Source: JACJXW01 sp964418125 (lineage in GTDB: Bacteria > Bacteroidota > Bacteroidia > Chitinophagales > Saprospiraceae). From it: a DNA stretch of 64,000 bases. Below the pieces are notes generated by a model that did no database searches, had not been told where the DNA came from, and worked only from the letters and a program-made list of their open reading frames with translations. The DNA lies in contig CAYQKY010000020.1 of NCBI GenBank assembly GCA_964418125.1, positions 1-64,000 on the forward strand, read 5' to 3'. Both the position numbers and the translations under genes were made by a program. Below are positions 36,800 to 45,056 of the stretch, piece after piece. Position 1 is the stretch's first letter. Every line of letters begins with the position of its first letter.

Positions 36800-37531
36800 T
36801 CACCACTTCCTCCTTTCCAGCGATACCAAAGTCATCATCAAAAACAAGGCGATCACCGAGAAGAAGTATATGATATCGCGGCTGTCGATCAGCCCCCGGC
36901 TTATGGAATTGTAGTGATAATCGATACCGAACATCTGCACCACATCATCTACCTTGCCGACAAAGGCAGGCAGGCGGCTCAGAAAATCGAACCCCCAGTA
37001 CAGGAAAAAACACAGGAAAGCCGCCACGATAAAGGCGACGATCTGATTACCGGACAGGGAGGAGGCAAACAGGCCGATGGCCGCAAAAGCCCCTGCCAGC
37101 AGGAACAGGCCGATATACGACCCGAGGATGGCTCCCGAATCGAGGTTCCCCGGAGGAGACCCCAACTGATAGACCGTATAATAATACAGCACCGTAGGGA
37201 GCAGGGCGAAGGCCAGCAGCACCATGCCGGCAAAATACTTGCCCAGGATGATCTCCAGAGCGGTTATCGGCCGCGTCACCAGCAGTTCGATGGTGCCGGA
37301 TTGTTGCTCCTCGGCAAAAGAACGCATGGTAATTGCCGGAATGAGAAAGGCAAAGATCATAGGTGCGACCTCAAACAGCTGGCCCAGCGTAGCATAGTTG
37401 TAATTCAGCAGGCTGGTGTCCGGAAACACAAACATCACCAGGCCCATGATCACCAGGAATACACCGATGACGATGTACCCGATCAGGGAACTGAAAAATG
37501 AATTGACTTCCTTGAGGAATATGCTTAGCAT
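36800..37531 (-). CDS. gldF: Gliding-motility ABC transporter permease GldF
   Basis: A 243-residue ABC-2-type permease with six membrane segments. The family signature opening MLSIFLKEVNSFFSSLIGYIV fixes the start at 37531; an ATG at 37579 adds residues translated from tandem repeats (PNTETRIPNTET). Other family stretches are FLIPAITMRSFAEEQQSGTIELLVTRP and FSSLSGNQIVAF-like LFASSLSGNQIVAFI. It forms the membrane channel for GldA and partners GldG. It lies downstream of an unknown exported protein gene (95-base gap holding repeats). Confidence 0.93.
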   Translation of the reverse strand: MLSIFLKEVNSFFSSLIGYIVIGVFLVIMGLVMFVFPDTSLLNYNYATLGQLFEVAPMIFAFLIPAITMRSFAEEQQSGTIELLVTRPITALEIILGKYFAGMVLLAFALLPTVLYYYTVYQLGSPPGNLDSGAILGSYIGLFLLAGAFAAIGLFASSLSGNQIVAFIVAAFLCFFLYWGFDFLSRLPAFVGKVDDVVQMFGIDYHYNSISRGLIDSRDIIYFFSVIALFLMMTLVSLERRKW

Positions 37532-37533
37532 AG

Positions 37534-37609
37534 TTTCGGTATTCGGTATTCGGGTTTCGGTATTCGGTTCGGCCCGCATATGGGAACAGCGAACGGCGAA
37601 TTCCGAAAC
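37534..37609. repeat. TTTCGGTA microrepeats with inverted copy, upstream of gldF
   Basis: Words of the form TTTCGGTATTCGG are repeated at 37534-37572, beginning 3 bases before the gldF start codon, and a short inverted relative (GAATTCCGAAAC) lies at 37598-37609. The repeats fill the ribosome-binding region of gldF. Confidence 0.6.
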
Positions 37610-37625
37610 GCTCCCCCACTATCCC

Positions 37626-38297
37626 CTACCGCGCCGGCACATAGGCCGGGTTGCGGTCATCGTAGATGAGCAGGCATTTGTACAACTTTTCTTCGGCTTC
37701 TTCATCGGACAGTTCAGCGACAGTCCGCCACAGCTGGGGATCGTCTTTTATCCATTCCAGAAGGTTTTCCCGGCTGAAGGCCGCCTGGTTTCCGTTTTCA
37801 AAATGCAGCATCTTCTCCCTCACCAAAGCCACCTGCTTTGGCACGGACCCTCTGCGGAAGGGGCGCCCGGTCAGCGGGTTATAAGCGGCAATTTCCACCA
37901 TTCTGGTTTCTTCCACCTCGTATGTATAATAACAGATGCGCCCGCGGACGCGCAGGCCGGCAAAAGTCATGGCCTGCCGGTTCACCGCGGTATCCGGCAG
38001 GCGGATGAAGGGGGTGCCCTGCAGGCAGATACCCCAGATGGAGTCCGGGGGCAGTTCGCTGCCATCCTTCCTTCGGATGTAAGCTACCTGAGCGGTGAAC
38101 GACTGCTGGCTGGCGACGAGCTGGACGTCCACCTCATTCCACTCCAGAGAAGGGCGGTTGGCCTGCAACTCTTCGAAGGACAGGTATATGCCATCCCCGA
38201 ACTCGAAGTTGCGGGTGACCTGCACGCTGTCCGGCTGGGTTGCCGCAAAGGTGGTATTTATTAAAAAAGCGATATATAGCCAGAGGCGAATCTTCAT
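37626..38297 (-). CDS. Exported protein of unknown function within the gld cluster
   Basis: A 223-residue protein with signal peptide (MKIRLWLYIAFLINTTFAAT). I recognise no family. Visible traits are a beta-rich first half (FEFGDGIYLSFEELQANRPSLEW), a PPDSIWGICLQGTPFIRL stretch, and an acidic C-terminus (ELSDEEAEEKLYKCLLIYDDRNP). It starts 3 bases after the gldA stop, so it is almost surely co-transcribed and perhaps translationally coupled with gldA, and precedes gldF. That position makes it a candidate accessory factor for the gliding ABC complex; this is inference from context only. Confidence 0.7.
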   Translation of the reverse strand: MKIRLWLYIAFLINTTFAATQPDSVQVTRNFEFGDGIYLSFEELQANRPSLEWNEVDVQLVASQQSFTAQVAYIRRKDGSELPPDSIWGICLQGTPFIRLPDTAVNRQAMTFAGLRVRGRICYYTYEVEETRMVEIAAYNPLTGRPFRRGSVPKQVALVREKMLHFENGNQAAFSRENLLEWIKDDPQLWRTVAELSDEEAEEKLYKCLLIYDDRNPAYVPAR

Positions 38298-38300
38298 GTC

Positions 38301-39206
38301 CTATCGCGTCAATTTTTGGAAAACCTCATCGATCTCGTACACTTCCTTGTGCAGTTCCAGCAATTTGACCTGATGTTGCACCGCAAAATCGAAAATGGCA
38401 GGCCGCAGGTCGGCTTCCGGGCCGGAAATGAGCTGAAAGCGGTTTTTGCCCAACTCTTTCAGTTCTTTCAGCTGAGGTAAAGCACCTAGGGCTTTCCTGG
38501 GTGGGGTTTTCTGGAATTCCACGGTAACTACCGACTCAGCGGCTATACGGCGCTGCAGGGCTTCTATGGAATCGTTGGCCACGATCTTTCCTCGGTTGAT
38601 GATCAGTACCCGGTCACATATAGCCCTGACCTCCTGCATGATGTGGGTGGAAAAGATAACGGTTTTTTCCTCGCCCAGCTTTCGGATCAGCTGGCGGATG
38701 TCCGCCAGTTGGTTGGGGTCCAGCCCGGAGGTGGGTTCATCCAGGATGAGCACCTCCGGGTCGTGCAACATGGCCTGCGCCAGCCCTACCCGCTGCCGGT
38801 ATCCTTTGGAGAGGGCGCCGATGAGCTTGTTCTGCTCCCGGCCCAGCCCGGTCGTTTCGATCAGTTCTTCCACCCGCCGCCGGCTGTTGCCAACTTTGTG
38901 GAGGCCGGCGATAAAGCCCAGGTATTCCCGCACGTACATATCCTTGTACAACGGGTTGTGTTCGGGCAGATAACCGATGCGCCGGCGAACCTCCATAGGC
39001 TGCTTAAGCACATCGAATCCGCAGACGGTGGCCGTGCCCTCATCCGGAGGGATGAAGGAGGTGACAACCTTCATGGTAGTGGTCTTCCCTGCCCCGTTCG
39101 GGCCCAGAAAACCAAGCACCTCCCCTGGCCTGGCCTGGAAGGAAATGTTGTCTACCGCTCGCTGCGTTCCATAAATTTTCGTCAGGTTCTGTACCGATAC
39201 CGACAT
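38301..39206 (-). CDS. gldA: Gliding-motility ABC transporter ATPase GldA
   Basis: A 301-residue ATPase. The start at 39206 (MSVSVQNLTKIYGTQRAVDNISF) is chosen; an upstream ATG at 39374 would cover the promoter-like element. Walker A is GPNGAGKTT, the signature LSKGYRQRVGLAQAM, Walker B VLILDEPTSGLDPNQ, H-loop IFSTHIM. The C-terminal 80 residues (VTVEFQKTPPRKALGALPQL) are the domain typical of GldA-type ATPases. It heads the operon gldA, unknown exported protein, gldF, gldG, DUF4340. In F. johnsoniae gldA and gldFG are separate loci; here they are linked. Confidence 0.9.
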   Translation of the reverse strand: MSVSVQNLTKIYGTQRAVDNISFQARPGEVLGFLGPNGAGKTTTMKVVTSFIPPDEGTATVCGFDVLKQPMEVRRRIGYLPEHNPLYKDMYVREYLGFIAGLHKVGNSRRRVEELIETTGLGREQNKLIGALSKGYRQRVGLAQAMLHDPEVLILDEPTSGLDPNQLADIRQLIRKLGEEKTVIFSTHIMQEVRAICDRVLIINRGKIVANDSIEALQRRIAAESVVTVEFQKTPPRKALGALPQLKELKELGKNRFQLISGPEADLRPAIFDFAVQHQVKLLELHKEVYEIDEVFQKLTR

Positions 39207-39523
39207 GTTGCCCTTGTTTTTGAAAGCGGACTGGGCACTGATTCCCGAAGGGTGGCCTCTTAGCCCCGCAAAAGTACTAAATTTCACAGAACTGCCCTGC
39301 ACTAAAGCAAACAGGCGCATGGGGGGCTTTTCGTTCACTTTCCGAACAGCGTACTTTACTAACGCTAAAGGCACGCCCGTAGCATGAGAGGGCAGTTCTT
39401 AAAGTTTTGTTAAGTACAAAATGGCCGCCTGCACAATAAATAAATTGCTGTTCGCTTTATATAACAGGTTAGCAAATATGTATTTTTCTGGACTTTTCCG
39501 AACGGCTGCAAAACAAACTCTAC
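39207..39523. promoter_or_regulatory. 317-base divergent region, with -7 element for gldA at 39269-39276
   Basis: The minus strand reads TACTTTTG at 39269-39276, a match to TAnnTTTG about 63 bases before the gldA start. On the plus strand TATTTTTC at about 39480 is a one-base-off match before the GldN-like gene. The region holds nothing else I can name. The gldA operon and the GldN-like gene would be divergently controlled from here. Confidence 0.45.
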
Positions 39524-40528
39524 ATGAGCATTCGACCCCTCATTTTTCTACTGCTTTTTCCCCTTTCCATACCGGCCCAGGTAGAGGGCCTGATAAAAAA
39601 TAAAGACATCATCTGGGCGGCGGAAGTTGAATCGGTTATCTGTTTTGATGCCATCAGCCATTCACTGCCTCCGCAGTTACTGGAAGCTATCCCGGTCAAG
39701 GTCATACAGGAAAACCCGGATTCGCCTGCCCTCCATCCCTTTACCAAAGAGGCAAGGAAGCTGATCAGGCAGGGGGCTTTTCCCGCTTACGCCGACAGAG
39801 GCCGGCAGCAGCCCCTCACCCATAGCGAGGCCCTCGCCCACATGGTGGCTGTAGATACGATCGTAGTTTTCGACCCGGAAACCTACGAGGAGAAGATACA
39901 CTTCGTGAGGAAAGACAGGTTGGAGAATACCTCCTTTTTTGCCGTCCGTCAACTATGGCTGTACAACGGGAGGAAGAATGAACTGGAAACCATCGCTCTC
40001 GCCATTGCTCCTGCTGTCGAAAGCCGTGCACAACCGGGGGATTTCCAACCATTGGTTTGGTTCAGGTTGCCACTCCCCAAAAAGAGCCTGTCCAGGCTGA
40101 GGACTGCTGCCGTACAGTATGCCACTCATCTGGAGTATACGGTAGCGGAAGAGCAGATAGAAGTGCTGAAAGGTGAAGGAAACCACCTCAAGAAGATACT
40201 CATTGAGCGGCTTAAAAAGGGAGAACTCACCGGATATGACCAAGGGAATCAGCCCATCCCCCTGCCAGATGCAGAAGGCATTTTCATCCATCAGGACACC
40301 ATCATAACTTTTGACCCGGAGACTTACGAGGAAAACGTACAGGCTGTCCGCATGGAATTTGGGCCGCTGGACATCACCGACTTCCACGTGCAGCAAACCT
40401 GGCTTTTTGCTCCTTCCCGCAACAGCCTCCAATGCACCACTACCGCCCTGGGGCCCGCCATACCAATCATCGATGAGTACGGCACTCAAATGGCGCTGAA
40501 ACCGCTGTTCTTCTGGCGCAGGGAGTGA
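39524..40528 (+). CDS. Exported protein with two GldN/PorN-like domains
   Basis: A 334-residue exported protein (signal peptide ending PLSIPAQ). It contains two copies of a GldN-like unit: residues about 111-183 (DTIVVFDPETYEEKIHFVR ... RQLWLYNGR ... ALAIAPAVE ... PLVWFRLPLP) and about 258-332 (DTIITFDPETYEENVQAVR ... QTWLFAPSR ... ALGPAIPIIDEYG ... PLFFW). GldN has one such unit, with DTxxTFDPETYE, a VxxxWxFD stretch and a PLFW ending, and is part of the outer ring of the type IX secretion motor. The first half also keeps the IIWAAEVESVICFD opening similar to the IxWSxRxWRxID of GldN. Duplication of the unit is unusual. Its place beside gldA suggests a gliding or secretion role. Confidence 0.75.
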   Translation: MSIRPLIFLLLFPLSIPAQVEGLIKNKDIIWAAEVESVICFDAISHSLPPQLLEAIPVKVIQENPDSPALHPFTKEARKLIRQGAFPAYADRGRQQPLTHSEALAHMVAVDTIVVFDPETYEEKIHFVRKDRLENTSFFAVRQLWLYNGRKNELETIALAIAPAVESRAQPGDFQPLVWFRLPLPKKSLSRLRTAAVQYATHLEYTVAEEQIEVLKGEGNHLKKILIERLKKGELTGYDQGNQPIPLPDAEGIFIHQDTIITFDPETYEENVQAVRMEFGPLDITDFHVQQTWLFAPSRNSLQCTTTALGPAIPIIDEYGTQMALKPLFFWRRE

Positions 40529-40548
40529 TCCATGGGCCTGACTGAGGC

Positions 40549-40577
40549 GATTGTTGAATGGTTGTTATATTGTTAAA
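40549..40577. repeat. Degenerate GATTGTTGAATGGTT repeat
   Basis: GATTGTTGAATGGTTGTTAT continues into ATTG, which is the same order of words as the repeat at 9625-9663. It lies about 20 bases after the GldN-like gene stop. The words CAGCAATCCAGC and AACAATCCAGC follow at about 40608-40635 in inverted sense. Confidence 0.5.
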
Positions 40578-40638
40578 TTGTCAGGAGAACTGCCGGCCCA
40601 CGCCGCCAGCAATCCAGCACTTTAACAATCCAGCTCAA

Positions 40639-40974
40639 CTATACCTTAACCATATCGCCGACGAATTCATCGACAGAAACCACTTTGCCTCTGGCGTTGG
40701 TGATGTCAAAATAATTGGCCCACCCTTCATCGCGGACGGCCTTTTCCAGCATGTGCACATGGCCCAGGTTGGGCATTCTCCACACGGCCAGATAGCGGTA
40801 TTCCGCATCCAAAGGCGTATCTTCATCACAGACGGCGAAGCCTATGAGTTCTACATTGAGCCCTTTCATCCGGCGGACGCCGGGGGCGAGCATCCCCAGA
40901 AATTCCTCCCGTTGTTCACAGGGCAGGTTATTCCATTCCGGCCGGGGTTTCCATAATTCGACGTAGAGGAACAT
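40639..40974 (-). CDS. DUF6616-like small protein
   Basis: A 111-residue soluble protein without signal peptide. The opening MFLYVELWKPRPEW, the central VIGF-like ELIGFAVCDEDTPLDAEYRYLAVWRMPN and the closing GWANYFDITNARGKVV resemble DUF6616 proteins, small ferredoxin-like (dimeric alpha-beta barrel-type) proteins of unknown role. The assignment rests on remembered sequence style and is moderate. It lies between the GldN-like gene (convergent) and the AraC regulator (divergent). Confidence 0.6.
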   Translation of the reverse strand: MFLYVELWKPRPEWNNLPCEQREEFLGMLAPGVRRMKGLNVELIGFAVCDEDTPLDAEYRYLAVWRMPNLGHVHMLEKAVRDEGWANYFDITNARGKVVSVDEFVGDMVKV

Positions 40975-41129
40975 ATTGGTCTTGTTTCGTTATTAATTCT
41001 GCTTCAAATTAACGACTGAAACAGAGCGGATTAATGACCGATAGCAACATGGCCGGTGACTTTTCGCACCTTCGCCGCTTCTGCCTTGGCATTAAATGCT
41101 TAATTTTAGCCGGAACGGATCAAAGGCGT

Positions 41130-42983
41130 ATGCGAAAAAGCTTTGCGGTTTTCGGGTGTTTTCTGTTATCACTGGCCGTCAGTGCCCAGCTTACTTTTGT
41201 ACTGGAGGAACTGCCGGCGAACACTCCAGAAACGGATTCCTTATTCCTGAGCGGCTCCATCAACAACTGGGCGCCGAACAACCCGGATTATTTGTTCCGG
41301 TACGACAGTGCCGGCCTTCCTTTTCTCCGTTTAAACCTGGATGGAAAGCCCCGCTTTGAATACAAGATCACCCGGGGCAGCTGGGAAACAGTGGAAACCA
41401 ACGCCTTCGGCCAGTTCGTCAACAACCGCTACTACAACGGCCCGTCTTGGGAAGATACCGTCCGCATCACTATCCTGAGTTGGGATGACCTCCCCCTCGT
41501 TGCCCGCTACGGCTGGTTAACCATTACCATAGAAGAAGTTCCGGACAATACCCCGCCCGACGCTTCTATTTTTGCAGTGGGCAGCTTCAATGACTGGCAT
41601 CCGGGCGACCCCGATTACCTCCTGGAAAGGCAGGAAGATGGCGCTTTTACTGTACGGATCCCGTTATTGGATGATACCACCTACTACAAATTCACCCGGG
41701 GCAGCTGGGAAACGATCGAGGGGCAGCGCAACGGCCGGGCCCGTGTCAACCGGCAGTTCATCCTCCCGGAGAACGGCCCCGGAAATTTCACAGCTACCAT
41801 TGAGTCCTGGGAAGACCTTGCCGGCAACCCCATAAACCCCTACACTTTCCTGCTGCTGCTGGCGGCCATTCAGGGCCTGCTGCTCATCCTGGCCATCAAT
41901 ACACTGCAGGACAATAACCGGGCGGCCAACCGCATACTGTCCATCCTGCTGCTGCTGCTCTCCGTAGCGCTGGCCGGGCGGGTATCGACCTACGACCGCG
42001 ACATTTTCAACTGGATGCCCCGGCTGTTGATCCTTCCCGACTTCATTTATTTTCTCTACGCTCCTATTTTTCTGCTTTATATCAACCGGCTGCTGCGGAT
42101 GCCAGCCCAGAACACTCCGGGTATCAGCTGGTGGCACTTCGTCCCCTTTCTTTTGCAGGTAGCGGCATATATGCCTTTGATCCTGATGCCCAAGGATGAA
42201 TTTATCGCCAGGGTGGTAAACCAGGACTTCAAACCTTTTTTTGCCTGGTCCGGAGGCCTTGCCCTTCTGTTCAATACGTTCTATTGGTTCCTTTGCCGGC
42301 GCACCATTCAGCAATACGAACGGGAGTCGGGCGACACCCACGCCTTTGAGCCCAACCTTGAGTTCCTTCGCGTGGTCATGTGGCTGAAATTCGCCTGCCT
42401 CCTTATTTGGGCCGCCACCTACCTCATCGGAGGGTTCGGACTGGCCCTCGGCCAGGATCTGAGCTTCATCACAGACAAGACCACCGACGCCCTGTGGGTA
42501 GCCTTTTCTCTCACGGCTTTCTTCCTTGGCTATTACACCATGCGCCAACCCGAGATCTTCAAGCTGCCCGCCCCGGATGCCCCCCCTTCCGAACAGGGAC
42601 AGGAAGAACAGGAAAAAGCAGCTTCCATGGGCGAAGAGGAAATGCATGAGGTCAAAGAGCAACTCGAAAAGGCCATGGAAGAAAAAAAGCCCTACCGCAA
42701 CCCGGGGCTCAACCTCAACAGCCTCGCCGAGCTGGCCGGCACCACCCCCCATTCCCTGTCCAGGGTAATCAACGAAGGATATGGCATGAACTTCAACGAC
42801 TTTGTCAACTCCTACCGCATCGAAGAATTTAAACGGCTTGCCCAACAGGAAGAATACCAGAATCATACCCTGCTCGCCATCGCCTTCATCGTCGGGTTCA
42901 ATTCCAAATCGGCATTCAACCGCTCCTTTAAAAAACTGGAGGACTGCACCCCGCGGGAGTACCTTAAAGGAGTGCTGGGATGA
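41130..42983 (+). CDS. Membrane AraC-family regulator with two starch-binding-like ectodomains
   Basis: A 617-residue regulator from the ATG at 41130 (MRKSFAVFGCFLLSLAVSAQ, a signal peptide); an in-frame ATG at 41034 lacks one. Residues about 21-120 and 127-230 are two related E-set/CBM-like units: FVLEELPANTP ... SLFLSGSINNWAPNNPDY ... YKITRGSWETVE and IEEVPDNTP ... IFAVGSFNDWHPGDPDY ... YKFTRGSWETIE. The SxNNW-P pattern is that of glycogen/starch-binding domains. About seven membrane segments follow (238-450), then a charged linker, then an AraC helix-turn-helix pair (LNSLAELAGTTPHSLSRVINEGYG ... FIVGFNSKSAFNRSFKKLEDCTPREY). It probably senses a sugar outside and regulates DNA inside, with the adjacent amylase as likely target. 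Confidence 0.85.
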   Translation: MRKSFAVFGCFLLSLAVSAQLTFVLEELPANTPETDSLFLSGSINNWAPNNPDYLFRYDSAGLPFLRLNLDGKPRFEYKITRGSWETVETNAFGQFVNNRYYNGPSWEDTVRITILSWDDLPLVARYGWLTITIEEVPDNTPPDASIFAVGSFNDWHPGDPDYLLERQEDGAFTVRIPLLDDTTYYKFTRGSWETIEGQRNGRARVNRQFILPENGPGNFTATIESWEDLAGNPINPYTFLLLLAAIQGLLLILAINTLQDNNRAANRILSILLLLLSVALAGRVSTYDRDIFNWMPRLLILPDFIYFLYAPIFLLYINRLLRMPAQNTPGISWWHFVPFLLQVAAYMPLILMPKDEFIARVVNQDFKPFFAWSGGLALLFNTFYWFLCRRTIQQYERESGDTHAFEPNLEFLRVVMWLKFACLLIWAATYLIGGFGLALGQDLSFITDKTTDALWVAFSLTAFFLGYYTMRQPEIFKLPAPDAPPSEQGQEEQEKAASMGEEEMHEVKEQLEKAMEEKKPYRNPGLNLNSLAELAGTTPHSLSRVINEGYGMNFNDFVNSYRIEEFKRLAQQEEYQNHTLLAIAFIVGFNSKSAFNRSFKKLEDCTPREYLKGVLG

Positions 42984-42987
42984 GCCA

Positions 42988-43101
42988 TTTGATGTTTGAT
43001 TTTTGATGTTTGATTTGCGATTTATGATGTATCCTCCCGTCACCCGGATGTGACAACAGTTGCCCTGTTCTGAAGCAAATCAAAAATCAAACATCAAACA
43101 T
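42988..43101. repeat. TTTGATG microrepeats with inverted copy
   Basis: Words TTTGATGTTTGATTTTTGAT run at 42988-43023, starting 4 bases after the AraC stop, and the inverted words ATCAAAAATCAAACATCAAA lie at 43079-43101. The shared 17-bp GATGTTTGATTTTTGAT could form a hairpin with a loop near 55 bases before the amylase gene. Confidence 0.65.
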
Positions 43102-43247
43102 CCGCCCTCCCCTCCCCCAATCATTCCGAAAATTCTTGTTTCAAATTATAATCTGCGGCGACATTACGGGGTATTCCAAATATAATTGCACCGTGAATTC
43201 ATGTTTTTTTCCGATTCCACTAATAAACAAATAAGATCAGCTTAACA

Positions 43248-44675
43248 ATGAAGAATTTTACGCCCTACCTCCTCTTCCTGGCCCTTTCCCTTTTCTCCTG
43301 TAAAAAGGACATCCAGCAGGAAGCCCTCACTGAGGAACGAGAACTGGACATCGTACATGTCACCCGGCACGACGGCCGCCCTTTCAGCACCGAAACCGGT
43401 AATGAAGCCGTTTCTTCCCGAACCTTCTCTTCCGGCCCCGGCGGAGGCGTCATGATGCAGGCCTTTTACTGGGACCCGCCGGCCGGAGGCGTATGGTGGG
43501 ACACGATTACCAGTAAGCTGGAAGGCTGGTCCAGCGCCGGTATTGAATCCATCTGGCTGCCTCCGGTATCCAAAGCACAGGGCGGCGCCTACTCCATGGG
43601 GTACGACCCCACAGACTACTTCGACCTGGGCAATTATAACCAGAACAACACAGTAGAAACGCGCTTCGGGTCAAAGTCCGAACTGGAGAGCCTCATCGGC
43701 GAAGCCCACGCCCAGAATATGAAAGTGTATGCCGACATAGTGATCAATCACAACAGCGGAGGGCAACTGGAATACAATCAGTACACCAATGATTCCACCT
43801 GGACGAACTTCAGCGGGGTGGCTTCCGGCAAGTTCCTGCGTTCCCAGCATGATTTTCACGCCAACTGGGTACACAGCAATGATGAAGGCTACTTCGGCGG
43901 CTTCCCGGACCTCTGCCATGAGGCGCCCTATGTGCAGGACTGGCTGTGGAAAAGGGCCGACGGCGTGGCCAAATACTACAAGAACGATCTTGGCTTCGAC
44001 GGCTGGCGCTTCGATTACGTGAAAGGCTTTGCCCCCTGGGTCGTCCGGGAATGGATCAACCACGCGGGCGGCTTCTCGGTCGGCGAACTCTGGGACGCCA
44101 ACGTAGACTACCTCAACTGGTGGGCCAACGAGGCCAACAGCAGCGTATTCGACTTCGCCTGCTACTACAAGATGAACGACGCCTTCGACGGCAACAACCT
44201 CTCCGTCCTCTACGACGATATGATGTGGAAGCGCAACCCCTTCCGGGCCGTCACCTTCGTGGCAAACCACGATACGGATGAGATCTGGAATAAGATGCTG
44301 GCCTACGCATATATCCTGACCCACGAGGGCTATCCCACTATATTCTACCGCGACTACGAAGAGTGGCTGGATAAAGAACGGCTGAACAACCTGATCTGGA
44401 TACACAATAATAAAGCGACGGGAACGACTTCCATCCTCTACGCCGACAACGATGAATATGTCGCCCGCCGAAATGGCTACAATGGCCCCGGCCTGGTCGT
44501 CTACCTGAACAATTCCGATAACTGGCTGGAAAGATGGGTGCCGACCAACTGGTACAATACCCAAATCAAGGATTTCACCGGACACTCCAACTGGTACCCC
44601 ACCACCCAGGGCGGAGGCTGGGTTAAGATACAGTGCCCGCCGAAGAGCTATACCGTCTGGTCGCCGAATATTTAA
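43248..44675 (+). CDS. Alpha-amylase, GH13 family, lipoprotein
   Basis: A 475-residue starch-degrading enzyme. The signal ends LALSLFSC, so Cys18 would be lipidated and the enzyme surface- or periplasm-bound. Conserved GH13 regions are all present: I YADIVINHN (about 162-169), II GFDGWRFDYVKG with nucleophile Asp256, III SVGELWDAN with acid Glu280, IV FVANHDTD with Asp342. The barrel and a short C-terminal beta domain (residues about 395-475, ending in PPKSYTVWSP) match plant- and bacterial-type alpha-amylases near 430 residues. No starch-binding module is attached; such modules are instead on the adjacent AraC regulator, the likely controller. Confidence 0.92.
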   Translation: MKNFTPYLLFLALSLFSCKKDIQQEALTEERELDIVHVTRHDGRPFSTETGNEAVSSRTFSSGPGGGVMMQAFYWDPPAGGVWWDTITSKLEGWSSAGIESIWLPPVSKAQGGAYSMGYDPTDYFDLGNYNQNNTVETRFGSKSELESLIGEAHAQNMKVYADIVINHNSGGQLEYNQYTNDSTWTNFSGVASGKFLRSQHDFHANWVHSNDEGYFGGFPDLCHEAPYVQDWLWKRADGVAKYYKNDLGFDGWRFDYVKGFAPWVVREWINHAGGFSVGELWDANVDYLNWWANEANSSVFDFACYYKMNDAFDGNNLSVLYDDMMWKRNPFRAVTFVANHDTDEIWNKMLAYAYILTHEGYPTIFYRDYEEWLDKERLNNLIWIHNNKATGTTSILYADNDEYVARRNGYNGPGLVVYLNNSDNWLERWVPTNWYNTQIKDFTGHSNWYPTTQGGGWVKIQCPPKSYTVWSPNI

Positions 44676-44895
44676 GGGGGTGTTCGTTCTTTGGTGTTTG
44701 TTGTCCGTTCCAACAATAAACAACTGACAACTACCCGACATTCGCCGGCCCAAAGTAGCCTCAAAAAGCGACCACATTATAATATGCAACGACTGAAACA
44801 GCAATATGCACTATACTTGCCTCTGAAATGCAGCCGATGATAATTAAAGCTCATTTCCACTGAATACGGAAAATACAGTTTGAGTAATAGGTAAG
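44676..44895. other. Gap after amylase gene; possible small RNA region
   Basis: Part of a 381-base gap. After the amylase stop come words GTGTTTGTTGTCCGTT and, inverted, AACAATAAACAACTGACAAC (about 44694-44733). A TATAAT-like stretch follows at about 44777. From there to the terminator at 44896-44933 there is no frame of note, leaving room for a transcript near 150 bases. The remaining bases to 45056 show nothing else. Confidence 0.4.
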
Positions 44896-44933
44896 TGCCG
44901 GAGTTGCTAAAAAATAACTCCGGCATTTTTTTT
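44896..44933 (+). terminator. Rho-independent terminator
   Basis: TGCCGGAGTT (44896-44905) pairs perfectly with AACTCCGGCA (44916-44925), with a 10-base A-rich loop, followed by eight T. It is the clearest terminator in the window. It lies 220 bases after the amylase stop, far for a plain gene end, so it may end a long 3' region or a separate small RNA. Confidence 0.85.
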
Positions 44934-45056
44934 CGGCCGGGCTGCCTTTAGGCGCCTCGTAATAACCAAAGGTGGAAAATGAGCCGCGCCTCCCCCACCC
45001 TCCTTTTCCCAACAGCGGGCGACACCTCTTTCCCGGTAGGGCTACCGGCGGAGGCC

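Noticed and set aside
37532..37579. Longer gldF N-terminus from ATG 37579
   Set aside because: The added residues are translated from tandem microrepeats, and the conserved GldF start is at 37531.
41664..43043. Minus-strand open frame of 459 codons across the AraC gene
   Set aside because: Antisense shadow of a clear AraC/7TM gene; composition is Gly/Gln/Val-rich without a recognisable domain.
41010..44803. AACGACTGAAACAG found in two intergenic regions (about 41012 and 44789)
   Set aside because: A 14-mer shared by chance is expected several times in a window of this size.
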